Shown here piece after piece: positions 22,901 through 33,192 of a DNA stretch of 64,000 nucleotides. This DNA comes from Thuidium tamariscinum. Its lineage: Eukaryota > Streptophyta > Bryopsida > Hypnales > Thuidiaceae. A model generated the notes under the pieces. The model was given only the letters and a program-made list of their open reading frames with translations. It was not told the DNA's origin and did not search any database. Where the stretch lies: the NCBI GenBank assembly GCA_947034885.2, contig OX344752.2:11470001-11534000 (forward strand). The letters run 5' to 3'. Positions within the stretch are counted from its first letter, which is position 1. Each line of letters begins with the position of its first letter. Both the position numbers and the translations under genes were made by a program.

Positions 22901-25089
22901 TCTTCATTCTTGCGAATTGGAGGGGATTTTCTGGTGGGCAGCGTGATCTCTTTGAAGGCATATTGCAAGCAGGTTCCATGATTGTGGAGCACTTGCGAGT
23001 GTACCAGCAACCCGTGTTTGTGTTCATTCCGAAAACGGGGGAGCTTCGTGGTGGGGCTTGGGTGGTGGTGGACAGTAAAATCAACTCGGAGAAGGTAAAG
23101 TTCATTTCGTTAAATCGGCGGTTTGGTACCTTTCAGAAAGAATGTTCTGTAACGTAAACCTGTCCCTAGATTTCCTACCTTTACGAACATGAAAGTCACT
23201 GTTTTTGGCGCTGGAATTAACGAAATTGGCTACAGGTGGAGATGTATGCTGAGGACACTGCCAGGGGAGGAGTGTTGGAGCCTGAAGGGATGGTGGAGAT
23301 CAAGTTCCGAACGAGGGAGCTCTTGGAGTGCATGCACCGTCTCGACCCGGAGCTTGTGGCTTTGAGACAACAGATGGTGGAGCTGAAGGAAGCACCGGTT
23401 GCTGCGTTGAATAGAGTCCAGCAAGAAATCAAAGCCCGGGAGAAAACTCTGACGCCTGTGTACAAGCAAATCGCTATCAAGTTCATGGAGCTGCACGACA
23501 CGCCCAACCGGATGGCTGCCAAGGGGGTCATCAAGAAGGTGCATTGCTGATCTGGTTCTCATCTAGTGCTGCAGTCTTTGCAGGAGAGTTAGAAGTGAAA
23601 AGAAACTCTAAACTATCCTCATAACACTCTACAACATTCTAGACTCTTCTAGAGCCTTTGATTGTGACAGTACCTCCCCTGGGAGAAATCTCTTTCAGTA
23701 GAAATCTTTATGGTAAGGTATTTAAGTTACACCCATAACCAATTAACACTGTCCAAATCGTGACACCTGCATTTGGACCAAAAAGCAACACTAAAATCTG
23801 GACATCAAGTCTTTACAGTAGAATTAGAAGCTCTAAACTTTTCTCAATACATAAGAACTTTCTAAACTCTATGAAGTCCTTGTCTGTGATTTCACCTCCC
23901 CTGGGAGGAATCTCTTTCAGTAGAACTCTTTATGGTAAGGTATGGACACCCATAATCAACACTTCCCAAATGTGACACCTACGCTTTTTGGACCGAAAGT
24001 GTCACATTTAACTGGATATTGATGATACGCAAATCAAAACATGAGAGTCTATGAGGGTCTGTTGTTTTTACGAAACACCTAGGGACATTCCTTTGAAAAG
24101 TCATAACTTACTCGATGGACACCGGATTAGGGTATGGACACCATACTAGGTACAAAAATGCGTTGGAATCCTCCCTCAGTGGTAACTATGTTCAGTGGTA
24201 ATTAGTGACGATTATAGATGCGCAGACCTTAGTCAGACAGGAGAAACGATTTCGTGGTGCCTTTAGCAAAGTTGTGAAGAAATGGAAGTGATCTTCGCTT
24301 AATTTTTCTGGTTCTTCTGTTTTTGTTTGCTTGGCTGAAACTTGAATTTTATTTTTTGGTTGACGAAAACTGCAATGTATGTATGTAGGTGGTGGATTGG
24401 GGCGAATCTCGAAATTTCTTCTTCAATCGGTTGAAGAGGAGGCTTGCAGAGGAAAGCCTCATCCAGCAGATTCAAGTGGCTGCAGGTGAGGATTTCAGCC
24501 ATTCTGCAGCTTTAGCATTGATCAAGGACGTTTTCTCAATAGCATCAACAAGTGGACCTCAGAATTGGGCAGACGACACACGCTTCTTGGCTTGGAGCAG
24601 CCACCCAACAGGCCTGGAAGAGCACTTGCGGGAGCTTCAGTCAAAGCACTTGGTGAAGGAAATGGTGACCTTGGGATTGTCTACTGAAGCTCTGAAAGCC
24701 CTCCCTCAGGGTTTGAATGCATTACTGCGCTCGGTGAGCTTTTCATCTGTAATCCAGCTTCCTTCGTTGGTTGCGTTGGCTTTTTAAGAACTTGAAAATT
24801 GAATCAAATCAATTGACCCCCGGATTTTGTTGCATATCGTTAGTGTAGTAGTGCATGTTCATGTCGTCAAGTGCAAATGAGTCGATTTGAAGTTCTTAAA
24901 TCTGCAAGTGCAAAATTAGTGGATTTGAAGTGCTTGTATCTTTGAACGTAAAATTAGTGAAATTGATGTTCTTGAGAATGTTGAAACTCAAACTAAACTT
25001 GTGATACTTCGTCTGTGCAGGTCGATGCAAGCAGAAGATCCAAGTTGGTTGAGGAGCTAAAGCAAGCTTTAGATGCATCCTTGGATTAG
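7890..25089 (+). CDS. ACC1: homomeric (multidomain) acetyl-CoA carboxylase, cytosolic type, 32 exons
   Basis: It carboxylates acetyl-CoA to malonyl-CoA using biotin, ATP and bicarbonate, for fatty-acid elongation and secondary metabolism. Exons: 7890-8195, 8593-8799, 9097-9351, 9579-9674, 9961-10134, 10247-10340, 10769-10953, 11340-11390, 11601-11640, 12053-12177, 12334-12450, 12760-12834, 12941-12997, 13315-13419, 13865-13951, 14057-14248, 14769-14957, 15113-15223, 15547-15639, 15748-15924, 16272-16349, 16470-16592, 17084-17356, 18030-18418, 18880-19117, 19551-19879, 20406-20619, 20989-21171, 21598-23094, 23236-23538, 24389-24733, 25021-25089. All introns are GT-AG and the sum is 6777 nt (2258 residues), like plant homomeric enzymes (about 2250). 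Order: biotin carboxylase, biotin carrier (EVMKM, Lys698), central region, carboxyltransferase. The N-terminus goes straight into the carboxylase domain with no transit peptide, so it is cytosolic. It appears intact. Confidence 0.97.
8834..9089 (+). repeat. four-unit 64-bp tandem repeat making up ACCase intron 2
   Basis: CAATTG-like unit starts fall at 8834 (GAATTGCTT), 8898, 8962 and 9026, exactly 64 bp apart. Units share CAATTGCTTnGnATAG, TTGTTGCATnCA, GTGAGTAnTnAGAC and ACGTTGTCAA blocks. The last unit ends just before the acceptor AG at 9095-9096. The units have diverged, so the array is not recent. Confidence 0.75.
14057..14957 (+). other. ACCase biotin carboxyl carrier domain (exons 16-17)
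   Basis: The biotinylation motif EVMKMCMPL is encoded in exon 16. The acceptor lysine codon is AAG at 14174-14176 (residue 698). Exon 17 continues with [19 protein letters not shown], the conserved end of the lipoyl/biotinyl fold. The intron between them is phase 0. The swinging biotin arm shuttles carboxyl groups between the two catalytic domains. Confidence 0.92.
16643..16965 (+). repeat. dispersed element in ACCase intron 22
   Basis: This 320-bp stretch aligns with 23934-24233 in intron 30. Shared blocks are 'cccataatca', 'acacctac', 'atattgat', 'aatcaaaacatgaga', 'cataact', 'gttggaatcctc', 'gtaattagtg' and a terminal ACCTTA. It contains an (AAT)n microsatellite at 16879-16913 that the other copy lacks. 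It has no coding capacity. Confidence 0.7.
16879..16913 (+). repeat. (AAT)n microsatellite in ACCase intron 22
   Basis: A perfect 35-bp AAT run, about 11.7 units, lies inside the intron repeat and 170 bp before exon 23. It is probably polymorphic. Confidence 0.95.
21598..24733 (+). other. ACCase carboxyltransferase domain (exons 29-31)
   Basis: Residues from 1522 to the C-terminal end. The 1497-nt exon 29 holds nearly the whole catalytic core: the N subdomain ([49 protein letters not shown]) and the C subdomain ([52 protein letters not shown]). It transfers the carboxyl group from biotin to acetyl-CoA. Exons 30 and 31 supply the helical C-terminal part. It is the longest exon, against mostly 50-400 nt elsewhere. 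Confidence 0.93.
23669..24233 (+). repeat. repeat cluster in ACCase intron 30
   Basis: Intron 30 (23539-24388) contains a partial tandem duplication: about 23680-23785 and 23895-24000 share 'cctcccctggga', 'atctctttcagtagaa', 'tctttatggtaaggta' and 'gacacct'. From 23934 (TAAGGTATGGACACCCATAA) to about 24231 (ACCTTAG) runs a TAAGGTA-ended element homologous to the one in intron 22. Confidence 0.7.
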
Positions 25090-26866
25090 CAGGATCCTTA
25101 GATGAGCAACTCTATTGTTTATTACTGTGTTAGATGATTTGGTATATACTGCTCACTAGCGTTTTTATTGAGCTAGAAGCCTAATTTTTTAACTAGTCTC
25201 TTCCAAGGAAGAGACAAGAGAAAATAGCTGATGAGAACTATACTTCAGTTTTTGAGAAACTCGGAGATTAAGCTTTGGCAACCTTTGAGGAATTGAGGCA
25301 AAAGCCAGAATACTTGTATCATGAAGCTTACACATTCATTCTTTCACGTTTTAATGCATCTAAGGCTCTTAAATGGAGCGGGTTCTAAAATGGTGCCCTA
25401 TCTTAAATGTATAGTACTTGTACATGTTGCTTTTTCATAGCCTTCAGCAGTGTACTGACAGTGTACATTTTAGCTAGGGCACCATTTTAGAGCCCTATGT
25501 CGTTTCAACTTCAAAATTGGATAACTAATTCAAAAAAGCTCAGAAAAATATGAAACGACTTGGGTTAAATGTCAATTCTACTTGTCTTTCAAGGAAAATT
25601 TACTGAAAAATATTTCTAGAAGTTTTACCTCCCTGAAATTCTGTTTCAGCCCTTAGATGGTCCATTATAGGACCTCTTACCTTATGCAACGACCAGAGCA
25701 TATGGAGACGCTTACGCTTCCCTGACGGGGAACTTCGGCGTTCTCCCGGGGTCCCGTAGTTGTTGCCGGTAATTTTGAAAGTTCTCAGAACGTTCGTAGC
25801 TTTTTCCATGATGGCGGAAACCCTAACACGACACCAGAGCTCGGGAAGCAAATGGCTCGCATTTACAGACCTCAACGACGGATGAAGCGCTGCATTTGAC
25901 GGAGATCGCATCACTTGCGTCGTTTGATATGATTTTGTGAAAAGAGGAGGAGATTCGTAACCGCATTGTATTGATTTCAAGGTCAAAATTTTCCTTCACT
26001 GCGCTACAGGAAATGGAAATGCCGCGTGTGTTTCTTCGTGCAACATGAATCTGTGGTCTTTTCCTGCAGATTCTTTTGTTGCGCTCTTTCTCGGTTGGCT
26101 CTGAGTTCATTGCATTTGATGAGCAGTATAAATTATTCCCTTGATTTTAATTAGGGTTTAATTAGGGTTTTGGGTCCTCTATGTTCAAGAGTTTTTTATT
26201 TTTGCGGATGTCTTAGTGGTTGATGAGCTATGTAAAAACCTCGGGTCTCGGAAACGTCTTATCAGTCGTCTTACTGATTAATCTTGGCGTGGCGGCTCAG
26301 AGGCGACCTGGCGAGGTTTCTAGTGATCAAATTACGGTACAGAGCATGGTACCTGGAACCTGAAGTTAACCTAAATTCACGTCCTTCACTTGTATACAAT
26401 TGGCTTTGAGCGTTGCAATTCTCTCGTAGTCCGTGCTCCTCCTCCCTCGCATTGTTGCGGCAGCAGCAAAATTTCCGTCGTTTTTGGCGTCGTCTGAGAT
26501 CTCCGTCTCTCAGGTGCAGAATCCGAACTTTATTTTCCAATTCTCTTCTTGCGGCTTTGCATCGAGCGTATGGTGGAGTCGCGTTCAGATTAGGGTTGTG
26601 GGATCGAACAGAGTGACGAGTGTAATTGGGGTGGGGGTACTACTGCCTGCAATTCTGATTCGTGATACGCTGTAGCCACTGGTCGCGGCAGACTGGCGTG
26701 TGTTCCGTGACCTAAGAATTTTGACTAAACCTACCGATTGAAGTGGTATGCCTACGGCTCTCTTTCGTGGGTGTCAATGCAGAGTTTTGATCTTTCTTGT
26801 AGAATGCTTGATGCTGTGCACCTCAAACGAAATGAGGGATGAGGTGTGAGAGATTTTAAGTTTCGT
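25090..26866. other. intergenic region between ACCase and Mpv17 genes
   Basis: It holds the ACCase 3' end and the Mpv17 upstream region. A repeat about 25358-25684 ends in CCTCTTACCTTA and contains an internal inverted pair: CTAAAATGGTGCCCTA (25386-25401) and TAGGGCACCATTTTAG (25475-25490). The 25500-25684 part matches the dispersed repeat at 62580-62752. From about 25700 the composition is less AT-rich, as expected for promoter and leader of the next gene. I recognise no coding sequence there. Confidence 0.5.
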
Positions 26867-26929
26867 ATGCATCTAACTGTTGGGTGGTCCTCCTGGATTC
26901 AGGGTTGGGATCGAGGTAGCGGATCAGCG

Positions 26930-28804
26930 ATGCTAGGACTGGCAGCGCGGAGGGGCCGCCAAAAATCCTCCCTCGCACGTGCTCTGCTCGTTCACGGTGG
27001 TGGTGCATTGCCAAGGGCAGTTTCGAAATCCTTGGAGGACGTTGCGGGGTCGAGTCGAAATTTGTCAAGCCTTTCGAATTTGTATGAGGTAGTGAAGGTG
27101 AGAGGCGCAGCAGGGAATGGAGTTCGCGAGTTTCTTTTCGAATTGAGGTCTGGAAGTCGCCGAACAATCACGAACTCCCGCAAGATTGATGCTGGAGTTG
27201 AAGCTGCATCCATCCCCGCTGGATCAACATCAAAGCTGAATTTTGTGACGTGGTATCTACGGAAGCTCGATGAGCGGCCACTTTTGACCAAGAGTTTGAC
27301 GGCTGGAACCATTTACACCGGATCGGATCTTTGTTCGCAGGTGTGAATTCTTTTCCTTTGGATAGAGTTCCAGATTTGAGTTTGAAAAAAATAATGCTGC
27401 GGAGTAATGTCACTATGACATTGTCATCAAACTCTTCAGTAAAATTTTCTGGTACAATAGAGAATTTGTCTTGAGTCGTGCACAACTGCAACATGTCACG
27501 CTCTGAAAACATTTGTTAGAGCTTTGAGCCGGTGAAATAAAAGGGGCCTGGATGTAGTTGATATTTTGATTTGTATGGTTTTATTTTGCTTGAGAAATAT
27601 TGGGCAATTTCAGATGCATACATGCAAGTGAATCTGACATGAATTTTGCGCAGGGTCTGTCTGCATATACTGCACGGGATGGGGAGCCAGTAGCGTGGGA
27701 TTCGTTTAGGAGTGCGCGAATGCTTGCTGTGGGCTTGTTCATGTCTGGACCTTTGTTACATCTTTGGTTTGGTCAAGTTGGCAAGCTGATTCCTGGTCGT
27801 GACATATTGAGTACGCTGAAGAAGCTTGTGTTGGGACAATTGCTTTTTGGCCCTGCTTTCTGTGCTGCCTTTTTTTCGATAAATGCTTATGCGCAAGGTA
27901 AATCACCTCATTGATGAAGGTTATAGCTATAGTGCTTTTACTCCATTTCTCTCTCTAGGATTTCACTTAGAGAGTGGGATTCTCCTGTCCCTTCGCTGTT
28001 CTGTTTCATGTGATTAATTGATGCCGTTTGATTGTGTCACATCATCTGTGATAAATGTTATTGTTGGTTATGCATATGGTGACTTTTTTTGATTGCATTT
28101 TTTGCCATGGAAGTTATACGTTTACTAATTCAGTTGGAACATGGTTCTCTTATGTTTTATGTGTTGATTGGTGATAGTTGTCTCATGGGTCGTGTGGTAG
28201 ATGAACATTCAGTTAGTTAATAAGGTTTTGTTCTTCCACATTCAGGCGAAAGGGGGGATCAAATAACTACAAGATTGAAGCGAGATTTGATACCTACTTT
28301 AAGGAATGGCCTTTTGTACTGGCCTGCGTGTGATTTTATCACGTACCGCTACATTCCTATTCCTCTCCAGGTTTGTCTTCGTCTAGTTTGACTAACTCCT
28401 TTTGCACCTCTTGTGATGGTTCTTAATATTGGTGATGCTCTATATTTTGGAGCTGTATGTACGTCAATTATGATCCACATTGCAATTCCTAATTAGCAAA
28501 TTTTTTGGTATCATTTTTGTCAAGTAATTTTTTACTATTTTTTTCAAATTCCTTCCATCATTTTTGTTTTGATGAATCCTTGAAACTCCTTAGCTTTAGT
28601 CTTTAGCATCAGGGTAAGGACTTTTGCTTGTCTTGATGTACCGATGAATTTTAATTATTAGTGTTTGCTTGTGTGCAGCCACTCGTAAGCAACTCGTTCT
28701 CTTTCTTGTGGACCATCTATTTGACTTTTATGGCAAGCAAGAAAGGTGCTAAGGTGTCACCATTGATTCTTGATCCCGAAACAAATTCCAAGGAATCACC
28801 ATGA
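26930..28804 (+). CDS. Mpv17/PMP22-family membrane protein, four exons
   Basis: Exons 26930-27340, 27654-27897, 28246-28370 and 28679-28804 join in frame through GT-AG introns to 301 residues ending at TGA 28802. The C-terminal half carries the family signature: WDSFRSARM, GPLLHLWF, the LLYWPACDFITYRYIPIPLQ block and a final SFLWTIYLTFMA segment, consistent with four membrane helices. Members are found in mitochondrial inner, peroxisomal or plastid membranes and are thought to form channels or support membrane homeostasis. The N-terminus is Arg/Ala/Leu-rich with almost no acid residues over 35 positions (MLGLAARRGRQKSSLARALL), which looks like a mitochondrial or plastid presequence. An in-frame ATG at 26867 would add 21 residues; I prefer 26930 because the presequence starts cleanly there. 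Exact localisation is uncertain. Confidence 0.88.
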
Positions 28805-29083
28805 TAGAGTTTTAGTATTTATTCTTGGAGTTGAGCTAGCTGGAAGACCATACCCAAATATATGGATCATAGAGTTATCTCTTTGCGGGATTTTAAACAT
28901 TTGGTTAGTCCTAGTTACAAGTATTCAATTTATTCTTGATTTATTTTGGAAATAGTTGAAATGGTGAATGAAATTGAATGAAGTCATTAGGCATTGAAGG
29001 GAACTATGGATGATATGAGCATTTGTATAGTTTTTGTGCTACCTTTGCCTCATCTATCATTTTTCTTGCATATTATAACTTGG

Positions 29084-29306
29084 TAAGGTAGAAGCACCCA
29101 ATGGCGTTAGTGTACCTAATGCTGTCACTATGTAGACAAGACAGTGATTTCAGAGTTGAAATGTCGGCACAGTGTAGAGAGCTTATTATTTTGGTCAACG
29201 TCAGTAAGTTATCTACTGTCTACATTCATTTTAGTTCTGAAATAACTGTCATACGTAGAGAATGGCGGCATTAGGTACACTGACGCTATTAGATGCTCCT
29301 ACCTTA
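29084..29306. mobile_element. MITE with TAAGGTAGAAGCACCC-type ends, copy A
   Basis: The 223-bp element has long inverted ends. The left begins TAAGGTAGAAGCACCCAATG and the right, read in reverse, TAAGGTAGGAGCATCTAATA; both continue with AGTGTACCTAATG. About 37 bp pair with five mismatches. Nearly the whole element folds back on itself. It has no coding capacity. Confidence 0.8.
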
Positions 29307-30045
29307 CTACATTTCAAGTTGATCTCAAGTATTCTTAATGGGTGCATCAAGAGGAGAGTTAGTCAACAAAAATAAGCTAGAAGGGGTTTTTGTCAATTGT
29401 AGGTATTAATTTTTGTCAGCATTTATCTCTTTTAGTTGGCATCTTTTGTGATCAAACACTAAAATTTGAGTACCTCTCTTTTGATTTTCAAGCTTGCTTT
29501 GTTGTTCTAAGATTTGGATTAGAGTGTGGGGTGATAGAGACTTCAAGTAGCCATCAACTCTTGTTCTTCGGTTTAGGTTGAGATTGTTGATTTGATCTTC
29601 AAAGGTGGAAATATTGAGAAGATGAGTTCCACTCAATTATGAGAGCACAACTTAAAGTAGTCTAGAGTAGACAGTGGCTATTTCTATCCAGCTACTAGAT
29701 TACTAGTTGTACATGTATGAGTTTGCATTTCTTAGTTTGACTAAGCTAGCTTCGAGTTGCATATGTAGGATTGAGGGACTACATTGAGATAAGAATTAAA
29801 GAACATAATTAGGACATATTGTGACAATCAACATTACATGGATTATACAGTTACAAATAAATAGAATATTTTCATTTGATTGCAAGGCGTATTTGGTTGC
29901 CTTATGTTGGACTTTTATGGATTTTGATTCAAAATAGATCCAATTTTCTTCAATATTGGTATATGATTTTTGAAGAAGATTTTCTAGGGTCGTAGGTTTT
30001 GTTCAATAATTGGTCATCAAGTAGCATTAGAAGAGATTTGAGTGC

Positions 30046-30306
30046 ATTGGAAGCCCGCGAGTTATTTTGAGTTCTCAAACTATGGGAGTGTGCCGCATCA
30101 GCAGTTTGACATGGCCGAGAGAGTGCCACATCACAAAAAACTTAATTTTAGGTTTATTAACACTTTTTAGAATTTTAGAATTTTTTTCAAAAATCCCAAA
30201 AATTCAGCCAATAGAGCTAATCTGCAATTTCTAGACATCACAGGAAACAAATTGGAGAACAACCTTGAAATAGTCTTCCGTTGCCTTCAATTCCCTTCTA
30301 ATGATT
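30046..30306. repeat. dispersed repeat, copy 1 (pairs with 51294-51578)
   Basis: It shares 'gcattggaag', 'gagttctcaaactatggga', 'gccacatca', 'aattcagc', 'tctgcaattt', 'agaca' and a terminal 'tcccttctaat' with the second copy. It is non-coding. Confidence 0.65.
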
Positions 30307-31189
30307 GTTTGACTAATTACTTGACTGACTAGAATGCTTTGTGTTATTGCTAAAACTAAAATAAGTGTATCCTTCATTGACACTTACATCTAATAAATTA
30401 ATTATATTGGATTTTATATGCAAGTGATAGAGGATTCCAATGCACTTGAGTATGCATTATTTGAACACCATATGGATCACTATGAAATTTCAAAGTATTA
30501 TTGTACCTACTCGTATTGTATTGTGTATATAAAATTAATACAAGGTTCTTCTAGGCTCACATGTTTCATTTGTTCAAATCTAATGTCATTAAAATCTAGA
30601 TTTTAGTCACTTTTTGGTCCAAATGTAGCTGCCACAATTGGAGAAATGATGATTATGGGTGCACACATCTCAAATTGGTCGAAGTTGTGTTCACATCCCT
30701 TCTTTATTAAAATTATTTTTCCTACATTCTACCATTTTAAATCTTTGCAGTCTTCTATGAATTATAGTCCACTTTAGAATTTGACTTATAGTATACAAAG
30801 AGCCAAAAATAAGTTACATACACATGAGACAGAGCCTTAGACAAAACATTGATTTATATCATTTTTTATTTTCTATTTTAAAGAAAAATACAACCGGAGC
30901 ATATCAGTGAATTATTTAGTAATTAAGAACTTCAAATATTTAATATTGGAAATAATTTTCTCTTGAATACTTTTTTGACTTGATTCTAACCCCTAAAATC
31001 CCACATGTCCCCTTAGGGGACTCTTGAAAATTTCAATATGCTCTTATAATCCTAATTTTCATATGATTCTTCAAAAAAATTTACAACATAGAAAAGTAGA
31101 TAAGATTTTTGAAAACATGTTTTTCTTAAAATTTCAATCAATGAAAACACAAAACACACAAAGATCAAAGTAGCCAGTAGCAAAAATTA

Positions 31190-31346
31190 TAAAAATTATA
31201 AAAATTAAATGTATTTTTATTTTTTTCAATGATACCTACATTATTAAGATTCTGTTTGTATTGAAATATAAAATTATAAAAATTAAATGTATTTTTATTT
31301 TTTCAATGATACCTACATTATTAAGATTCTGTTTGTATTGAAATAT
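31190..31346 (+). repeat. two-unit tandem duplication, about 77-78 bp
   Basis: Two near-identical units each contain AATTAAATGTATTTTTATTT, CAATGATACCTACATTATTA and AGATTCTGTTTGTATTG; the second differs by one fewer T in a T-run. The near identity says the duplication is recent. Confidence 0.9.
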
Positions 31347-32988
31347 GAAACTTTTATTGGTGGTGGCGACAACAATGGTAGCATTGGATAAAAAATAAAG
31401 AAAATAAGAAAAAAATTGGTATATTGGTATATTTGACATGTCTCTTCTTTAGTTTGCACCAATGAAATTTATTTTCATTAATAAAAGTATAATAGATACC
31501 CCTTCCTTGAAATTTTGTAATTTAAACAATATACACATTAACCTCTAAAAGACCATATATTCAAATTTTGAATCATAGCTAGACTTGTATTTGTAGGACC
31601 AAAAATGAGTGAGAAAATGGTCTTGCAATACAACAATAGCACCCACTTCATTGATAAATTTAAAAAAGAATATGAAACAAATGAAAGATTTGTAACAAAT
31701 TTAGAACCAAAATTCAAGATCAAATATGGAAGAGTAAAAGAACACTAGAAAAGAGATACAATAGGAAAAAAATTTGAAAAACAATTCAAATCCAAGTATA
31801 AGATATCTATTTTAGTAATTGTTGCTAGATATAGACTAAAGAGAGGTAAGAAAAATACATGCCTCTATTCCATTGGCCAAAGTTCTCTATCTAATAACTC
31901 TTTGATTCTTTACCTTGAGACCACCAACACTTTGGAAATTTTTACAAATTCAATAATGAATCTTCTTCTAAATTTGAATGCATCACTTCATAGCTAACTT
32001 TTTCCTCTTAAGAATGACCCCAAGAATAAGTGACTTTTCACATATTTAATTCTAGAAATGACCATTTTAAAAATGGATTTACGATATTATGGTCAATGAA
32101 AATTTTAAAGGCTAACATTATTAATATTTTGACCTCAAAAATTAAATTTATTAAATTCAAAAATGATCAGTCAAAAATGAAAAATAAATAAATAAACAAT
32201 TTTTTAAAAGACAATTATGATAGTAAATTAAAATTTTGAATATAATAAACAAAATTCTTGTGAAAATTACATATACTCAATCTATAATCTATTTTTGAAG
32301 GAACTTTTAAATTTTATGAAGAAATAATTGTTTGAATAATACTGAATTTAAACAAATTGATATGGTGTATGGATTACATTTTACAATTATTGTTTTAAAA
32401 ACATCATTAAGTTATCATTCTAAGTTAAATTTTATAAATAATATACATCTTTGTAGTTTTCTAAATTAGAGCTACTCTAAAGTATTTAAGGTATCATATA
32501 AGGAAAGATTTTGATACACAATAGATTGAGTATTATAAACCTAGCTACATCACATCGGAAAGCGCAAAATCCAAACAAAAATATATGAATACAATACTCT
32601 CAAAAATGACCTTACTTGAGTCATTTAGTAGGTTTTAAAGTTGCACCTATCTTTGATTTGTAAGAACTTTCTAGCATTTTTCAACAAATTTAGATTGTTT
32701 TGGAAGTAATGACCAATGAACTACAAGTTTGGTGGTGAAACAAGTGCAAGTTGCCCTAAGCTTTTAGATGGTTACAAGTACCTAAGTACTCCTTTATGGT
32801 ACACATTAGGAGTCAATATTATTGATCTTCTTCACCAAACTACTTAGAAGGTGATCACATTGAGGACTTTGGAGCAATATCTACAAAAATTTTGGTGTGT
32901 TTACCTTCCAAAAAATTTAGTGAGGGAGATTGATAATATTGACTTTTAATCGATACTATAAAGGACTACTTGAATGAGTATCTACAAC

Positions 32989-33192
32989 TACTACAAGAAA
33001 ATGGGGTCTTTTTAAGTAGTGTCCTAGACATCATGTCTTTTAAATAATGTCTTTTAATGCGTCTTTTAAGTAATATTTTACTTAAAAGATTGTCTTTTTA
33101 ATAAAATTTTACTTAAAAAATGCATTGAAAGACATGACTTAAAAGACATGATGTCTAAGACACTACTTAAAAGATTCCATTCTCTTGTAGTG
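32989..33192. mobile_element. CACTA-like palindromic MITE
   Basis: The 204-bp element begins TACTACAAGAAAATGG and ends CCATTCTCTTGTAGTG, i.e. CACTACAAGA-type termini as in plant En/Spm elements, with one change at the left C. Nearly the entire length is self-complementary: GACATCATGTCTTTTA on the left pairs with TAAAAGACATGATGTC on the right. A transcript would form a long hairpin. I see no clean 3-bp target duplication (AAC left, TTC right), so it may be old or rearranged. Confidence 0.7.
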
